NCBI GenBank assembly: GCA_003520745.1 | Contig: DOUE01000020.1 | Coordinates: 89,136-125,695 of the forward strand | Direction of reading: 5' to 3' | From: Erysipelotrichaceae bacterium | GTDB taxonomy: Bacteria; Bacillota_I; Bacilli_A; Erysipelotrichales; Erysipelotrichaceae | DNA length: 36,560 nucleotides | In this document: positions 6,986 through 14,787 of the stretch, in pieces | How the letters are laid out: the number at the start of each line of letters is the position of its first letter | Position numbering within the stretch: position 1 is the first letter of the stretch | Notes under the pieces: generated by a model | What the model was told of the DNA's origin: nothing | What the model saw: the letters and a program-made list of their open reading frames with translations, nothing else | Database searches by the model: none | Made by a program: the position numbers and the translations under genes

Positions 6986-9112
6986 ATGGAGAAATACTAC
7001 ATAGCACATGATAGTTGGGTGCCGACAGTTGGATTCTATAGCAGAAAAGTTATAAAATTGTATTCAGACAAGTATAGTGAAAAAGAATCGCAACGGCTGT
7101 TTGAGAATGCACTAGAAGTTTTGAGAGTTTTTGTTGAGGACAATGAAATAAGAAACATACTGGCAATTGGCAAGATACAGTCAGGGAAAACGGCAAATCT
7201 AGAAATGTTATGTGCTTTGGCTTTTGATAATGACGTAAAAATCATTGTAATTTTTGGTGGGTATGACAACTCACTACTTGATCAAACAAATATTCGGTTT
7301 GCCGAAACATTTGGCATTAAAGAGGATCCTGAAATCGGGGGATCTAATACACCACTATTATTTACAACTGATAAGAAAAGTAAATATGCGAGAATTAACT
7401 CACTGCACGATCAATTAATTGATGATATTGTTCATAACGGACATCAAATTTTCATCACAACAATTAAAAGAAAAGATGGACTAGAAAGCGTCAATGAATT
7501 GCTGTTGAAAATACTCGAAGTAGATCGAACCATTCAGTCTTTAGTAATTGATGATGAAGGAGATCAAGCAAGCTTAAACACAAAGAAAAATAAGGAGAAA
7601 AATTTCTCGCCAACATATTCATCGATATGCAAAATGAAAGACATATTAGGTAATCCTAAATATCTTTCTGTAACAGCCACCCCTCAAGCAAACATGTTTC
7701 TTGACAAATTCAGTAGAATAAAACCGCAAAAGTTAATACTTCTAAAACCAGGAAATGGATATACTGGAGGAGATTTTTTTCACTCTGGAGATAGAGATAG
7801 TATCGTGCAAATAGATGACAATGAGAATGATGCGATTGAAAATTCACGTATACCAAAAGGACTATACGGAGCTCTAGCACATTTTTTGATAGGCAGTTCA
7901 ATAATGGAAATGAGAGGGAAAGTCTACTCAGAAATGATAGTTCACTCTTTTAGGGGAGTTGATAAACATTCCAAGATATTAATCCTAATAGATAACTATA
8001 TCAATCAGCTTAAGGAATTTGTGAATAAGAATGAAACTGAGTTGCAGGTTATCAGGAGTGAATTTGAAACAGTTTACCATAAAATGTTTGATGAAAAGAC
8101 GACTAGCGCTTACACGTTTGAAGAAGTATTCAACATCGTAAAAACTCGGATAAAGTCAACCTATGTAATTATCAGAAATTCGAAAACTTCAAGAAGCGAT
8201 GAAAACCTAGGGCTAAAGAAGAATCGCATTTACATTGGTGGAGATTTGCTTCAAAGAGGCATTACTTTTAAGTACCTAGTAACTGCATATTTTTCAAGAT
8301 GGGCTGAAACCGGGAATATGGATACGAGTTTGCAAAGAGCAAGATGGTTCGGTTATAGAAGTGAATATATAGAAATTCTTCGACTCTTTGTTACAAAAGA
8401 GATTAGTGAAGAGTATGGTTATCTTTGTGATATTGAAGAAGATATGTGGGAACAGTACCAAGATATTGTTGATGGTAACCAAGAGATAGACCATTTTGTG
8501 GTTTCTGGCGAGAATACAATGTTGCGTCCAACCAGAACCAATGTAGTTGACTATTATTCTACATCAAAAGGATCGAAATGGATAAAACAAAGGATAGGTG
8601 TTTTTGAACAAAAAGTAGTTGAAAACAATAACAACATTATTAACGAATTTATTAGCGAACAAACCTTCTCATTAGGAAGTTTTGCGCGTCTCGATGGGAT
8701 TTTGAACTATAAATTTACTTGTGTTGACGGAGAGAAATTGCTCGACTCGCTAAAGAGAACCGAGAGTATTTTTGATAGTGCCCCTCTTTTGCTAAGTTCT
8801 TTGGTACCTATATTAACTAATTCGAGGAATGTAAATATAGTAATAATGAACGACATAACTAGTCCAAGAGAGAGAACTTTCGATGATGAGAATAGAATAA
8901 ACAATCTTCATCAAGGACCAGATAAAGCTGATCAAAGTGAACGAAAATACGATGGTGATTCAAAAGCATATGTTAACAAGAATGAAATTAATCTTCAGAT
9001 CCATTTCGTTACGCCAAAAAGAAATGGAGTGAAAATGACTAATTTGTCTCAATATATGTTTGCAATTTATGCCGAGAGAGGGGGAACGTACTTTGTTAGA
9101 AAAGGAGTTTAA
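6986..9112 (+). CDS. Z1-domain helicase-like ATPase
   Basis: At 708 residues this is a Z1-domain protein, a divergent superfamily II helicase-like ATPase found with MORC ATPases in restriction systems. Visible motifs are Walker A GKIQSGKT (62-69), Walker B VIDDEGDQAS (about 187-196), motif III-like SVTATPQANMF (228-238) and, in the second RecA-like lobe, GGDLLQRGITFKYL with a later LQRARWFGYR carrying the arginine-finger region. It probably couples ATP hydrolysis to DNA translocation or remodelling for the nucleases of the operon. ATG 6986 lies two bases after the ATPase stop, with GAGAAGG upstream. The gene runs 20 bases into the next one. Confidence 0.9.
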   Translation: MEKYYIAHDSWVPTVGFYSRKVIKLYSDKYSEKESQRLFENALEVLRVFVEDNEIRNILAIGKIQSGKTANLEMLCALAFDNDVKIIVIFGGYDNSLLDQTNIRFAETFGIKEDPEIGGSNTPLLFTTDKKSKYARINSLHDQLIDDIVHNGHQIFITTIKRKDGLESVNELLLKILEVDRTIQSLVIDDEGDQASLNTKKNKEKNFSPTYSSICKMKDILGNPKYLSVTATPQANMFLDKFSRIKPQKLILLKPGNGYTGGDFFHSGDRDSIVQIDDNENDAIENSRIPKGLYGALAHFLIGSSIMEMRGKVYSEMIVHSFRGVDKHSKILILIDNYINQLKEFVNKNETELQVIRSEFETVYHKMFDEKTTSAYTFEEVFNIVKTRIKSTYVIIRNSKTSRSDENLGLKKNRIYIGGDLLQRGITFKYLVTAYFSRWAETGNMDTSLQRARWFGYRSEYIEILRLFVTKEISEEYGYLCDIEEDMWEQYQDIVDGNQEIDHFVVSGENTMLRPTRTNVVDYYSTSKGSKWIKQRIGVFEQKVVENNNNIINEFISEQTFSLGSFARLDGILNYKFTCVDGEKLLDSLKRTESIFDSAPLLLSSLVPILTNSRNVNIVIMNDITSPRERTFDDENRINNLHQGPDKADQSERKYDGDSKAYVNKNEINLQIHFVTPKRNGVKMTNLSQYMFAIYAERGGTYFVRKGV

Positions 9113-10022
9113 TTCGAGAATCAAAAGCATAAAAGAGGACCCAAGTTTTGAAATGGATGTTCTTTACTTGGTTGAGAAAATAGACGATATTTCTGGCTTT
9201 TTTATATGTGGTAAGAACACCCTATACATGCAAAAAAATATTAAAAGCGAGAAAAGCATAAAGTACAAAACCGGTCTAGTTGATCTTGTATTGAATGCAA
9301 AAGTTATTTCATTTAGTGCTGACTCAAAATTCTCGAGTGACATTTATAACTATATTGAGTATGTAGGTGATAATGTGTCGAGTGAATATAATGTTTTCTT
9401 GAAACTGTGTTACCTTTACTCTAAGAATTGTGACGAGATTGGATTCTATGATTTTTTCGATTCACTACTTAAAATTTTTCAGAAAGAATCGTCTAGTGCT
9501 CGAAATCAAGTTGGTCTATTTGGTGAACTTGAATTCATTAAGCGATACCATGGTAGTTTCAAAGAAGTAATTGATGCTTGGCATAATGAGACAATGTCTT
9601 TTTATGATTTTACTTTCGAAGAGTTTAATTTGGAAGTTAAAACTACAACAAAGGAATTCCCAATATTTAGAGTGAAACATAACCAAATATTTGACGGAAA
9701 AAACACGTACATCTGCTTCATAAACCTAAAAAAGGACAATTCTGGAAATACAATTCTTGACATTATCGATGATCTTAATAAAGAAGACTGTGTCCGAGAG
9801 AATTTTAAGTTTCAACTTAAGCTAGAAAGCGAATTATCTAAACTTGAGAAAAGCGAAAGGAATCTGGAGAAATATTCATGCAAAAACATCCATATTGTGA
9901 GGAATTCTTCAATCGATTCAATAACTGGAGTACCTTCTCGAGTAAGTCAAATAAGTTATGACCTAGACATTACTGGACTTAGAACAATAGAGTTTAGCGA
10001 CATATTCGTCGACGGAAAATAA
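9093..10022 (+). CDS. DUF4420 PD-(D/E)XK nuclease-like protein
   Basis: This last gene of the operon encodes a protein of about 309 residues that fits the DUF4420 'PD-(D/E)XK motif protein' family. Nuclease signatures are GLFGELEFI, then FYDFTFEEFNLEVKTTT. The D, the E of LEV and the following K form D-x(8)-E-x-K (residues about 172, 181, 183 from the chosen start). An ATG in this frame exists at 9060, but it overlaps the Z1 gene by 53 bases and lacks a good ribosome site. I prefer TTG 9093, which stands eight bases after GAGAGGGGGA, although this remains a judgement. Family context suggests a second DNA-cleaving subunit working with Z1 and the MORC ATPase. Confidence 0.85.
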   Translation: MLEKEFNSRIKSIKEDPSFEMDVLYLVEKIDDISGFFICGKNTLYMQKNIKSEKSIKYKTGLVDLVLNAKVISFSADSKFSSDIYNYIEYVGDNVSSEYNVFLKLCYLYSKNCDEIGFYDFFDSLLKIFQKESSSARNQVGLFGELEFIKRYHGSFKEVIDAWHNETMSFYDFTFEEFNLEVKTTTKEFPIFRVKHNQIFDGKNTYICFINLKKDNSGNTILDIIDDLNKEDCVRENFKFQLKLESELSKLEKSERNLEKYSCKNIHIVRNSSIDSITGVPSRVSQISYDLDITGLRTIEFSDIFVDGK

Positions 10023-10127
10023 CTCCATAGTATTTATCATGCATATAATTAATTCTTGTGGCAATTAGTGAATATAGTGCCCAAACAGATGGTTAAGAGG
10101 TTCAGGTTTAGAACAAAGTTCAATCTG

Positions 10128-10136
10128 TGATAGAAT
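10128..10136 (+). promoter_or_regulatory. candidate extended -10 promoter for the SDR gene
   Basis: TGATAGAAT at 10128-10136 fits the extended -10 form TGnTATAAT with one mismatch. It is about 57 bases before the SDR start and just inside the right edge of the AT-rich island. No good -35 box is present at the standard distance. The remaining 10023-10127 interval shows no gene and no clear terminator for the island operon. Confidence 0.4.
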
Positions 10137-10192
10137 ACAATTAAGGGAACAGTCGTAGTAAGTATGAATGTACTGTTCAAAAGGAGTCCATC

Positions 10193-11080
10193 ATGAAACG
10201 CAGAATTCTAATCACAGGTGCAACAAGCGGTATCGGATTGGAAGTCGCCAAGGCGTTGGTCAATGAAGAGGTGCAACTGATTTTGGGTTGTCGGAACTTG
10301 AATAAGGCGGATGAGATCTGGGGACAGGTACGGCCGATCAAAGGGGCGAAGATCGAGATTTTCGAGTTGGATCTGTCTTCCTTTGAAAGCATTGACAAGT
10401 TCGCTCTGGAGGTCGAAAAGAGTGTTTCCGGGTTGGATGTGTTGGTCAACAATGCCGGCTTGTATATGGATCAAGCGAAGAAAACGCATGAGGGCTTTGA
10501 GATGACGATTGGGGTGAACCATATCGGGTCGCACTATCTGACGCATAAGATGATCCCGTTGTTATTGAAGGGTGAATCGCCGCAGATTTTGAATGTGTGT
10601 TCAAAGGCGGCGTACTATGGGAAAGTGGTAAAGCGCGATGATTTTTTCCAAAATCATCCCTTCGGGTTTAAGGCATATTCCACATCGAAATTGCTTCAGT
10701 TGATGGCGACGATGGAATTGGCGAAACAGCTGAAACCTGATGGAATCGCAGTGAATGCGATTCATCCCGGAGGCGTGAATACGAACATCTTCCGCGGGGA
10801 TACGCTGATCATGAAGATTGTCCGGAAGACGAATCAGAAATTCACCATCAGCGCCCAAGAAGCGGCGAAATCGGTATTGACCTTTATCCAAGATGAGAAG
10901 AAATGGAAGATTACAGGAGGATTCTTTGAAAAAGATGCGGTTAAGATCAATGTGAATCCCAAATTGATCGATCCGGTGAGTTGCGAAGAGTGGGTGAAGA
11001 GGACGGAAGAGGCGATCTTGACGAAAGCTTCACCGAAGAAACCGAAGATGTTTAAATTGGGAGAGAGACCTGAAGTCTAA
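10193..11080 (+). CDS. short-chain dehydrogenase/reductase (SDR) family oxidoreductase
   Basis: The 295-residue protein is an NAD(P)-dependent SDR enzyme. The Rossmann signature TGATSGIG lies at residues 8-15, NNAG at 86-89, the catalytic serine is near 137 and YSTSK gives Y162 and K166. The sequence is closest in style to retinol-dehydrogenase/WW-oxidoreductase-like SDRs (GVNHIGSHYLT, HPGGVNTNI), which reduce lipophilic aldehydes or ketones, but the substrate cannot be read. The C-terminal extension of about 40 residues is lysine-rich and not conserved. AAAGGAG is eight bases before ATG 10193. It is the first gene after the defence island, has host-like composition and is followed by the TetR regulator gene in the same direction. 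Confidence 0.88.
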   Translation: MKRRILITGATSGIGLEVAKALVNEEVQLILGCRNLNKADEIWGQVRPIKGAKIEIFELDLSSFESIDKFALEVEKSVSGLDVLVNNAGLYMDQAKKTHEGFEMTIGVNHIGSHYLTHKMIPLLLKGESPQILNVCSKAAYYGKVVKRDDFFQNHPFGFKAYSTSKLLQLMATMELAKQLKPDGIAVNAIHPGGVNTNIFRGDTLIMKIVRKTNQKFTISAQEAAKSVLTFIQDEKKWKITGGFFEKDAVKINVNPKLIDPVSCEEWVKRTEEAILTKASPKKPKMFKLGERPEV

Positions 11081-11085
11081 AGAAG

Positions 11086-11110
11086 ATGGGGTTTGGTTGA
11101 CAAACCCCAT
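11086..11110. repeat. 10-bp perfect hairpin overlapping the -35 box
   Basis: ATGGGGTTTG (11086-11095) pairs perfectly with CAAACCCCAT (11101-11110) around the five-base loop GTTGA. It starts five bases after the SDR stop codon but lacks a T-run, so it is a weak terminator candidate at most. The -35 hexamer TTGACA lies across the loop and right arm, so the symmetry may instead be a protein-binding site on the next promoter. Confidence 0.7.
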
Positions 11111-11125
11111 TGCTTGGCGCATAAT
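11097..11125 (+). promoter_or_regulatory. sigma-A promoter of the tetR-hydrolase operon
   Basis: TTGACA at 11097-11102, a 17-base spacer and CATAAT at 11120-11125 make a near-consensus sigma-A promoter (11 of 12 bases). Transcription would begin near 11132, inside the TetR-type palindrome, and reach the regulator start at 11164. Confidence 0.75.
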
Positions 11126-11151
11126 ATGAATAATAAATGAAAATATTCATA
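11125..11151. promoter_or_regulatory. TetR-type operator palindrome
   Basis: TATGAATA (11125-11132) and TATTCATA (11144-11151) are perfect inverted arms of eight bases, 11 bases apart. They cover the transcription start of the promoter just upstream and lie 12 bases before the tetR start codon. Size and place are those of a TetR-family autoregulatory operator, so the neighbouring regulator is the likely ligand-released repressor. Confidence 0.65.
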
Positions 11152-11163
11152 TAAGAGGAAAAC

Positions 11164-11787
11164 ATGCCCAAAGTGTACAGTCCACAAAAAAGAGAAGAGA
11201 TCCGGAATGAGATGCTTGAGATCGGATTGGAATTGATCAAGAAGAACGGAATGAAGAAGATGAGTATCGAGGAGATCACCAAGACGGTCAAGATCGCCCA
11301 AGGAACGTTCTACCATTTCTTCGCATCGAAGGAAGTCTTTGTGGTGGAGATCGCGAAGGCATACCAGCGTAAGATCAATCGACAAATCGAAACAATCGTC
11401 AAAGTAAAGGGCGGCATCGATCGCGAAGACTTGAGGTTGTTTTATCGCCGCACCTTCCTTGAAGATCAAGACAGCGTTTTTCGCTACTTACGTCGTGAAG
11501 ACATCCAGACCTTGATTCAGCGCTTACCCGAAGGTTCTTTCCAGCAACTTGAGAGCAGTCGTGACGTGATGGAGAGGATGCTTCGGAAGGTGATTGGAAG
11601 AGATGAAACCTGTGATCTGGATTTGGTCTATAACTGGATCCAATTACTGAACATCACGGTGGAAAACAAAGACATGCTCGCTGCGGTCGCATTCGAGAGA
11701 ACGTTTGATGGCGTGTTGGATCAATTGCTTAACGAGATCTTCAAAGAGAAAGAGGTGGAATCACATGAAATTCAAAACATTCGGTAA
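11164..11787 (+). CDS. TetR/AcrR family transcriptional regulator
   Basis: The 207-residue protein has the N-terminal TetR helix-turn-helix, with MSIEEITKTVKIAQGTFYHF at about residues 38-57 holding the recognition helix and the usual YxxF after it. The rest is the variable all-helical ligand-binding and dimer domain. AAGAGGAAAAC precedes ATG 11164. It should bind the palindrome at 11125-11151 and control its own gene and the downstream alpha/beta hydrolase, whose start lies inside this gene's last 23 bases. The inducer is unknown. Confidence 0.9.
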   Translation: MPKVYSPQKREEIRNEMLEIGLELIKKNGMKKMSIEEITKTVKIAQGTFYHFFASKEVFVVEIAKAYQRKINRQIETIVKVKGGIDREDLRLFYRRTFLEDQDSVFRYLRREDIQTLIQRLPEGSFQQLESSRDVMERMLRKVIGRDETCDLDLVYNWIQLLNITVENKDMLAAVAFERTFDGVLDQLLNEIFKEKEVESHEIQNIR

Positions 11788-12511
11788 GAAAGAGAATCAG
11801 GTCGTTGTATTGATGCATGGCGGCGGGCTTTCGTGGTGGTCGCTCCGAAAGATCGTCTCCTTGCTTGAAGGGGAGTACTATGTCGTCACACCGATCATCG
11901 ATGGACATGGGGAAGACGGGGAAACAACCTTTCTCAGTATCGAAGACTCCGCATTGAAACTGATTGAATATATCGAAGAAGAATGGGGTGGGAAAGTCCA
12001 TACGATCTGCGGCTTATCCATCGGGGGTCAAATCGCAACCGAAGTGTTGTCGCAACGTAAAGACATCTGTCAATACGCGCTGTTGGAAAGCACCTTGGTC
12101 TATACGATCCCGGGAACCCGGTTACTTACCGTTCCGATGTATTCGTTGGCGTATGGTTGGTTAAAGAATAAATCCTTTGCGAAGCTACAAGCGAAGTCCC
12201 TGTTTGTCACAGAAGACCTCTTCGATCTCTATTACCAAGATTCACTGAAGATCTCAAAGCAGTCTCTGATCAACATCACCTTAAGTAACGGGGAATATGC
12301 GATCAAAGACGGACTGAAAGAGACGACTGCGAAAGTGTTGGTCGTGGTTGGTGGAAAAGAATTGGGAATCATGAAGAAGTCGGCGAGAGCGTTGAATGAA
12401 GCGATTCCCGGAAGTGAGAAGATCGAACTGCCGAACTACGGACATGGGGAACTGAGCCTTGTCCATGCGGATGAATATGTCGATCTACTTAAGAGGCAAT
12501 GGATGAAATAA
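11765..12511 (+). CDS. alpha/beta-fold hydrolase
   Basis: A 248-residue alpha/beta hydrolase. The oxyanion-region HGGG is at residues 18-21, the nucleophile elbow GLSIGG places Ser85, and the C-terminal NYGHGE supplies the catalytic histidine. Asp is probably in the VVVGGKELG region or nearby, but I cannot fix it. There is no signal peptide, so it acts in the cytoplasm, as an esterase or lipase-like enzyme on an unknown ester. I chose ATG 11765 because GAGGTGGA lies about six bases upstream; a longer frame from 11705 would overlap tetR by 83 bases. The 23-base overlap with tetR points to coupled translation and control by that regulator. Confidence 0.85.
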   Translation: MKFKTFGKKENQVVVLMHGGGLSWWSLRKIVSLLEGEYYVVTPIIDGHGEDGETTFLSIEDSALKLIEYIEEEWGGKVHTICGLSIGGQIATEVLSQRKDICQYALLESTLVYTIPGTRLLTVPMYSLAYGWLKNKSFAKLQAKSLFVTEDLFDLYYQDSLKISKQSLINITLSNGEYAIKDGLKETTAKVLVVVGGKELGIMKKSARALNEAIPGSEKIELPNYGHGELSLVHADEYVDLLKRQWMK

Positions 12512-12556
12512 TGAAGTAGATACTGCAATGAGAAGATAACATCGAGTCGTCATGAG

Positions 12557-12584
12557 AAAAGATCCTGTTCACGCAGGATCTTTT
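12557..12584. terminator. bidirectional intrinsic terminator (hydrolase / AbiE toxin)
   Basis: AAAAGATCCTG (12557-12567) pairs perfectly with CAGGATCTTTT (12574-12584) around a six-base loop. A T-run closes it on the plus strand and, by symmetry, on the minus strand. It lies between the convergent hydrolase and AbiE toxin genes. The same hairpin, slightly diverged, recurs at 14267-14294. Confidence 0.85.
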
Positions 12585-12646
12585 GGTCTTGTTGATTTCA
12601 ACCATTGATTTAGTGAAAACAGGAATTGATTCAAGCCGGATGCGGC

Positions 12647-13560
12647 CTAATTACGAATCCACATTCTATTCTTACAATCCCATGTTTCAAGCATATCGCA
12701 GTCATTGGTGATGGCTGCCCAGATTGGATGTAAGAAGATGACAATGCTTTGAATCACGTCAGGAAAAAGAAGTTCTTGTCTCTGAATCGTCCTAAGGAAG
12801 TAACGCCACTTTATCAACATCTCACCATCGAAGGATAGCTTTTGTATCCGATCAAGGCTATCAGCATCAAAGTGGGTCCTTCGATAAACAAGGGTCTGAA
12901 GGATCGCTTCACAAAGAACCTTGCCCTCAAAATCAAACATGACTGAGAGTTGATAAATATCATAGAAATCCTTCATTCGACTTGTCAGTTCAAAGCGTTG
13001 TAGAATTGCGTCGAGCTTTTCGGCAATTGTGCTTTCAAGTGAGTAAGTAAAGATTTCGGGGGTAGAATACCCTTCAAGTTGCGTGGGTAAAAAGCGTTTT
13101 TCAGTAGTCGGTGAGATGACATCGCCGATGCCGACATCGACATCAAATAAGACACGGACATTCTTTATCTGTCCTGTGATTTGAACGGACACACCCGGGT
13201 ATTCTCTTTGAAGTGAAATGCGACGAGACCGTTTGACGTTGAGCATGACAACTTCATTATAGCCGGTAGGAATTCCAAGGATTTCAGCCATTACTTTATC
13301 CAAATGATCAAGATCGCTGCTTAAATCCCGAAGTAAAAAATCGATATCGACGGTCGGTCGACTCTTAAAATGGGTAAGAGCATAAATGAAATGCCACCCT
13401 TTGAGGACAAAATTCCGTGAATACTTCGAACTCGAAAAGCGACGAAAAGCTCTTCTTGAATAAAGAGTTGAATGCATTGTTGATAAGGGATTTTCGTTTC
13501 CATGGATTTATTCCTAAGTCGAGCGAGTATCGAAGCACCCAGATCATTCACTATAACCAC
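12647..13560 (-). pseudogene. AbiEii-type nucleotidyltransferase toxin, frameshifted near the N-terminus
   Basis: Two frames together make one AbiEii/AbiGii toxin (type IV toxin-antitoxin nucleotidyltransferase). The first runs from GTG 13560, or better GTG 13551 sharing a base with the antitoxin stop, and reads VNDLGASILARLRNKSMETK up to QEELF. A -1 shift at the four-base T-run (plus-strand A-run 13444-13447) then enters the long frame, which reads RRFSSSKYSRNFVLKGW, then SRPTVDIDFLL with the DxD catalytic pair, and continues to 12647. One missing T would explain the shift. Family proteins usually read LKGG where this has LKGW, so the active site may be altered too. The long frame alone could start at an internal codon near 13477, but it would lack the N-terminal helices. 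Decay, sequence error or recoding remain open. Confidence 0.75.
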
Positions 13561-14150
13561 ACTCCTATAATCATCTTAACTTTCTTTAAGACACGAAGCT
13601 TAGTCGCATATTCCATGAGTTGAGGAATGTTTTTCTCGTCGTCTTCGACATAACTTCGAATCGAACGATTGAAAATTTCCTTATCCATTTTACCCATGTA
13701 TCGAAGACAATCGCACATCGTACGCTCTTTATCATAAATCCGAACCGGATGACCGTCGATTTCAGTCGTACTCACACCGATTTCCAAAAGGGTTGGTTCA
13801 ACATAATATGGCTTGATCAAAGGATAATCGATCCTAAAGCGACTCTTGTTGCTGTCTTTGCTTACCGCAAGATTCCACTCCAGAGGTACCCGATTGCTAT
13901 ATCGATGATAAAATAGCGCAGAATTCAAACACAAAATGGCATCAGGAAACAATTGGGTAATCGTCAAGGCTTCGCTATGATGATTCGGATCGACCCATTG
14001 ATAGTATCCATAACGAATGTTTTCAATGACCCCTTTTTCAATCAACCGTTGGATATCATGATAGAAAACCCGTGCTTTATACAATTCCTTAGTACGCATC
14101 ATCCCGTGATGTTGCCTAAATAGTTTTTCGATCGTTTCAAGACTTATCAT
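13551..14150 (-). CDS. AbiEi-type antitoxin / transcriptional regulator
   Basis: The 199-residue protein begins with a winged-helix domain (MISLETIEKLFRQHHGMMRT, with RLIEKGVIENIRYGYYQW), as in AbiEi antitoxins. The C-terminal domain includes IDGHPVRIYDKERTMCDCLR, a strongly conserved AbiEi block. In type IV systems the antitoxin represses the operon through the wing domain and neutralises the nucleotidyltransferase with the C-terminal half. It is intact here, whereas the toxin downstream is frameshifted. The toxin start overlaps this gene's stop (TAGTG), a sign of coupled translation. Upstream, TTACA (14165-14169) and TGTAA (14185-14189) form a short inverted repeat that could be its operator, and TAAAAT on the minus strand could be a -10 box. 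Confidence 0.87.
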   Translation of the reverse strand: MISLETIEKLFRQHHGMMRTKELYKARVFYHDIQRLIEKGVIENIRYGYYQWVDPNHHSEALTITQLFPDAILCLNSALFYHRYSNRVPLEWNLAVSKDSNKSRFRIDYPLIKPYYVEPTLLEIGVSTTEIDGHPVRIYDKERTMCDCLRYMGKMDKEIFNRSIRSYVEDDEKNIPQLMEYATKLRVLKKVKMIIGVWL

Positions 14151-14266
14151 AATTTCCCTTTCTGTTACAACATTTTACCTAAAGTGTAAATGAAGCGGAT
14201 AAAGTAGTAATTAGCACGGACAAGAGTTGGCACTTTAATCATCAGAATAATGAATGGGGTAGATAG

Positions 14267-14294
14267 AAAAAATCCTGTTCGCACAGGATTTTTT
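14267..14294. terminator. intrinsic terminator of the HD-domain gene
   Basis: AAAAAATCCTG (14267-14277) and CAGGATTTTTT (14284-14294) form a perfect hairpin with a six-base loop and T-runs on both strands. It touches the stop codon of the HD gene read on the minus strand. Its sequence nearly repeats the hairpin at 12557-12584. Confidence 0.85.
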
Positions 14295-14727
14295 AGTCTT
14301 CGTTGTTTCTTTCCGTAATCCGCTTATGGGCTTTCTGATAGCGTCTTAACCGTTTCAGATCCTTCTCTTCCACGACGGGAAGCCGCTCCAGGTTCATATT
14401 GTCTTCCAAATCCGCCAGTTTCACTTTACAGGCGAGTTCGTTCTTTAGAATCCTTGAAATGTACTCTTCGTAGGGTTCGTTCTCTTGATGGGTAAGCAGA
14501 ATCAAGGCGTCGACGACGTCTTTCGGGAAGTTCATCGCGAGAAGTTCTTCGGGCTTGACGTTGCAGTCTTCCATGATGTCATGGAGGAGGGCGGTCACTT
14601 GTTCCTTTTCATCGTGAAAACCAGACATGACCCGAAGGGGATGTAGAATATACGCCTTGTCGGCTTTGTCGGTCTGTCCGTCATGTTTCAGTGTCGCATA
14701 GATCAAGGCTTGGGTGAGAAGGTTCAT
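14293..14727 (-). CDS. small HD-domain protein, SpoT/Mesh1-like (p)ppGpp hydrolase
   Basis: A 144-residue single-domain HD protein of the HD_4 / RelA-SpoT hydrolase type. It shows KHDGQTD, YILHPLRVM, LLHDIMED (HD pair H49-D50 with ED after it) and VKLADLEDN, the order of metal-binding residues in Mn-dependent alarmone hydrolases. There is no synthetase or regulatory domain, so it resembles the small alarmone hydrolases. Degradation of (p)ppGpp or a related nucleotide is inferred from family. GGAGGAT lies before ATG 14727, and a TATAAT on the minus strand at 14749-14754 is a candidate -10. Its 3' end falls inside the repeated terminator element. Confidence 0.78.
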   Translation of the reverse strand: MNLLTQALIYATLKHDGQTDKADKAYILHPLRVMSGFHDEKEQVTALLHDIMEDCNVKPEELLAMNFPKDVVDALILLTHQENEPYEEYISRILKNELACKVKLADLEDNMNLERLPVVEEKDLKRLRRYQKAHKRITERNNED

Positions 14728-14787
14728 AGGGAATCCTCCGATATCTTCATTATAATCATAACCAATTCAAAACGATGTGTAAAAATA

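Noticed and set aside
13436..13452. Programmed -1 frameshift in the AbiEii gene
   Set aside because: The site is only a four-T run without a full X-XXY-YYZ heptamer or an evident downstream stimulator, so a lost base is the simpler view.
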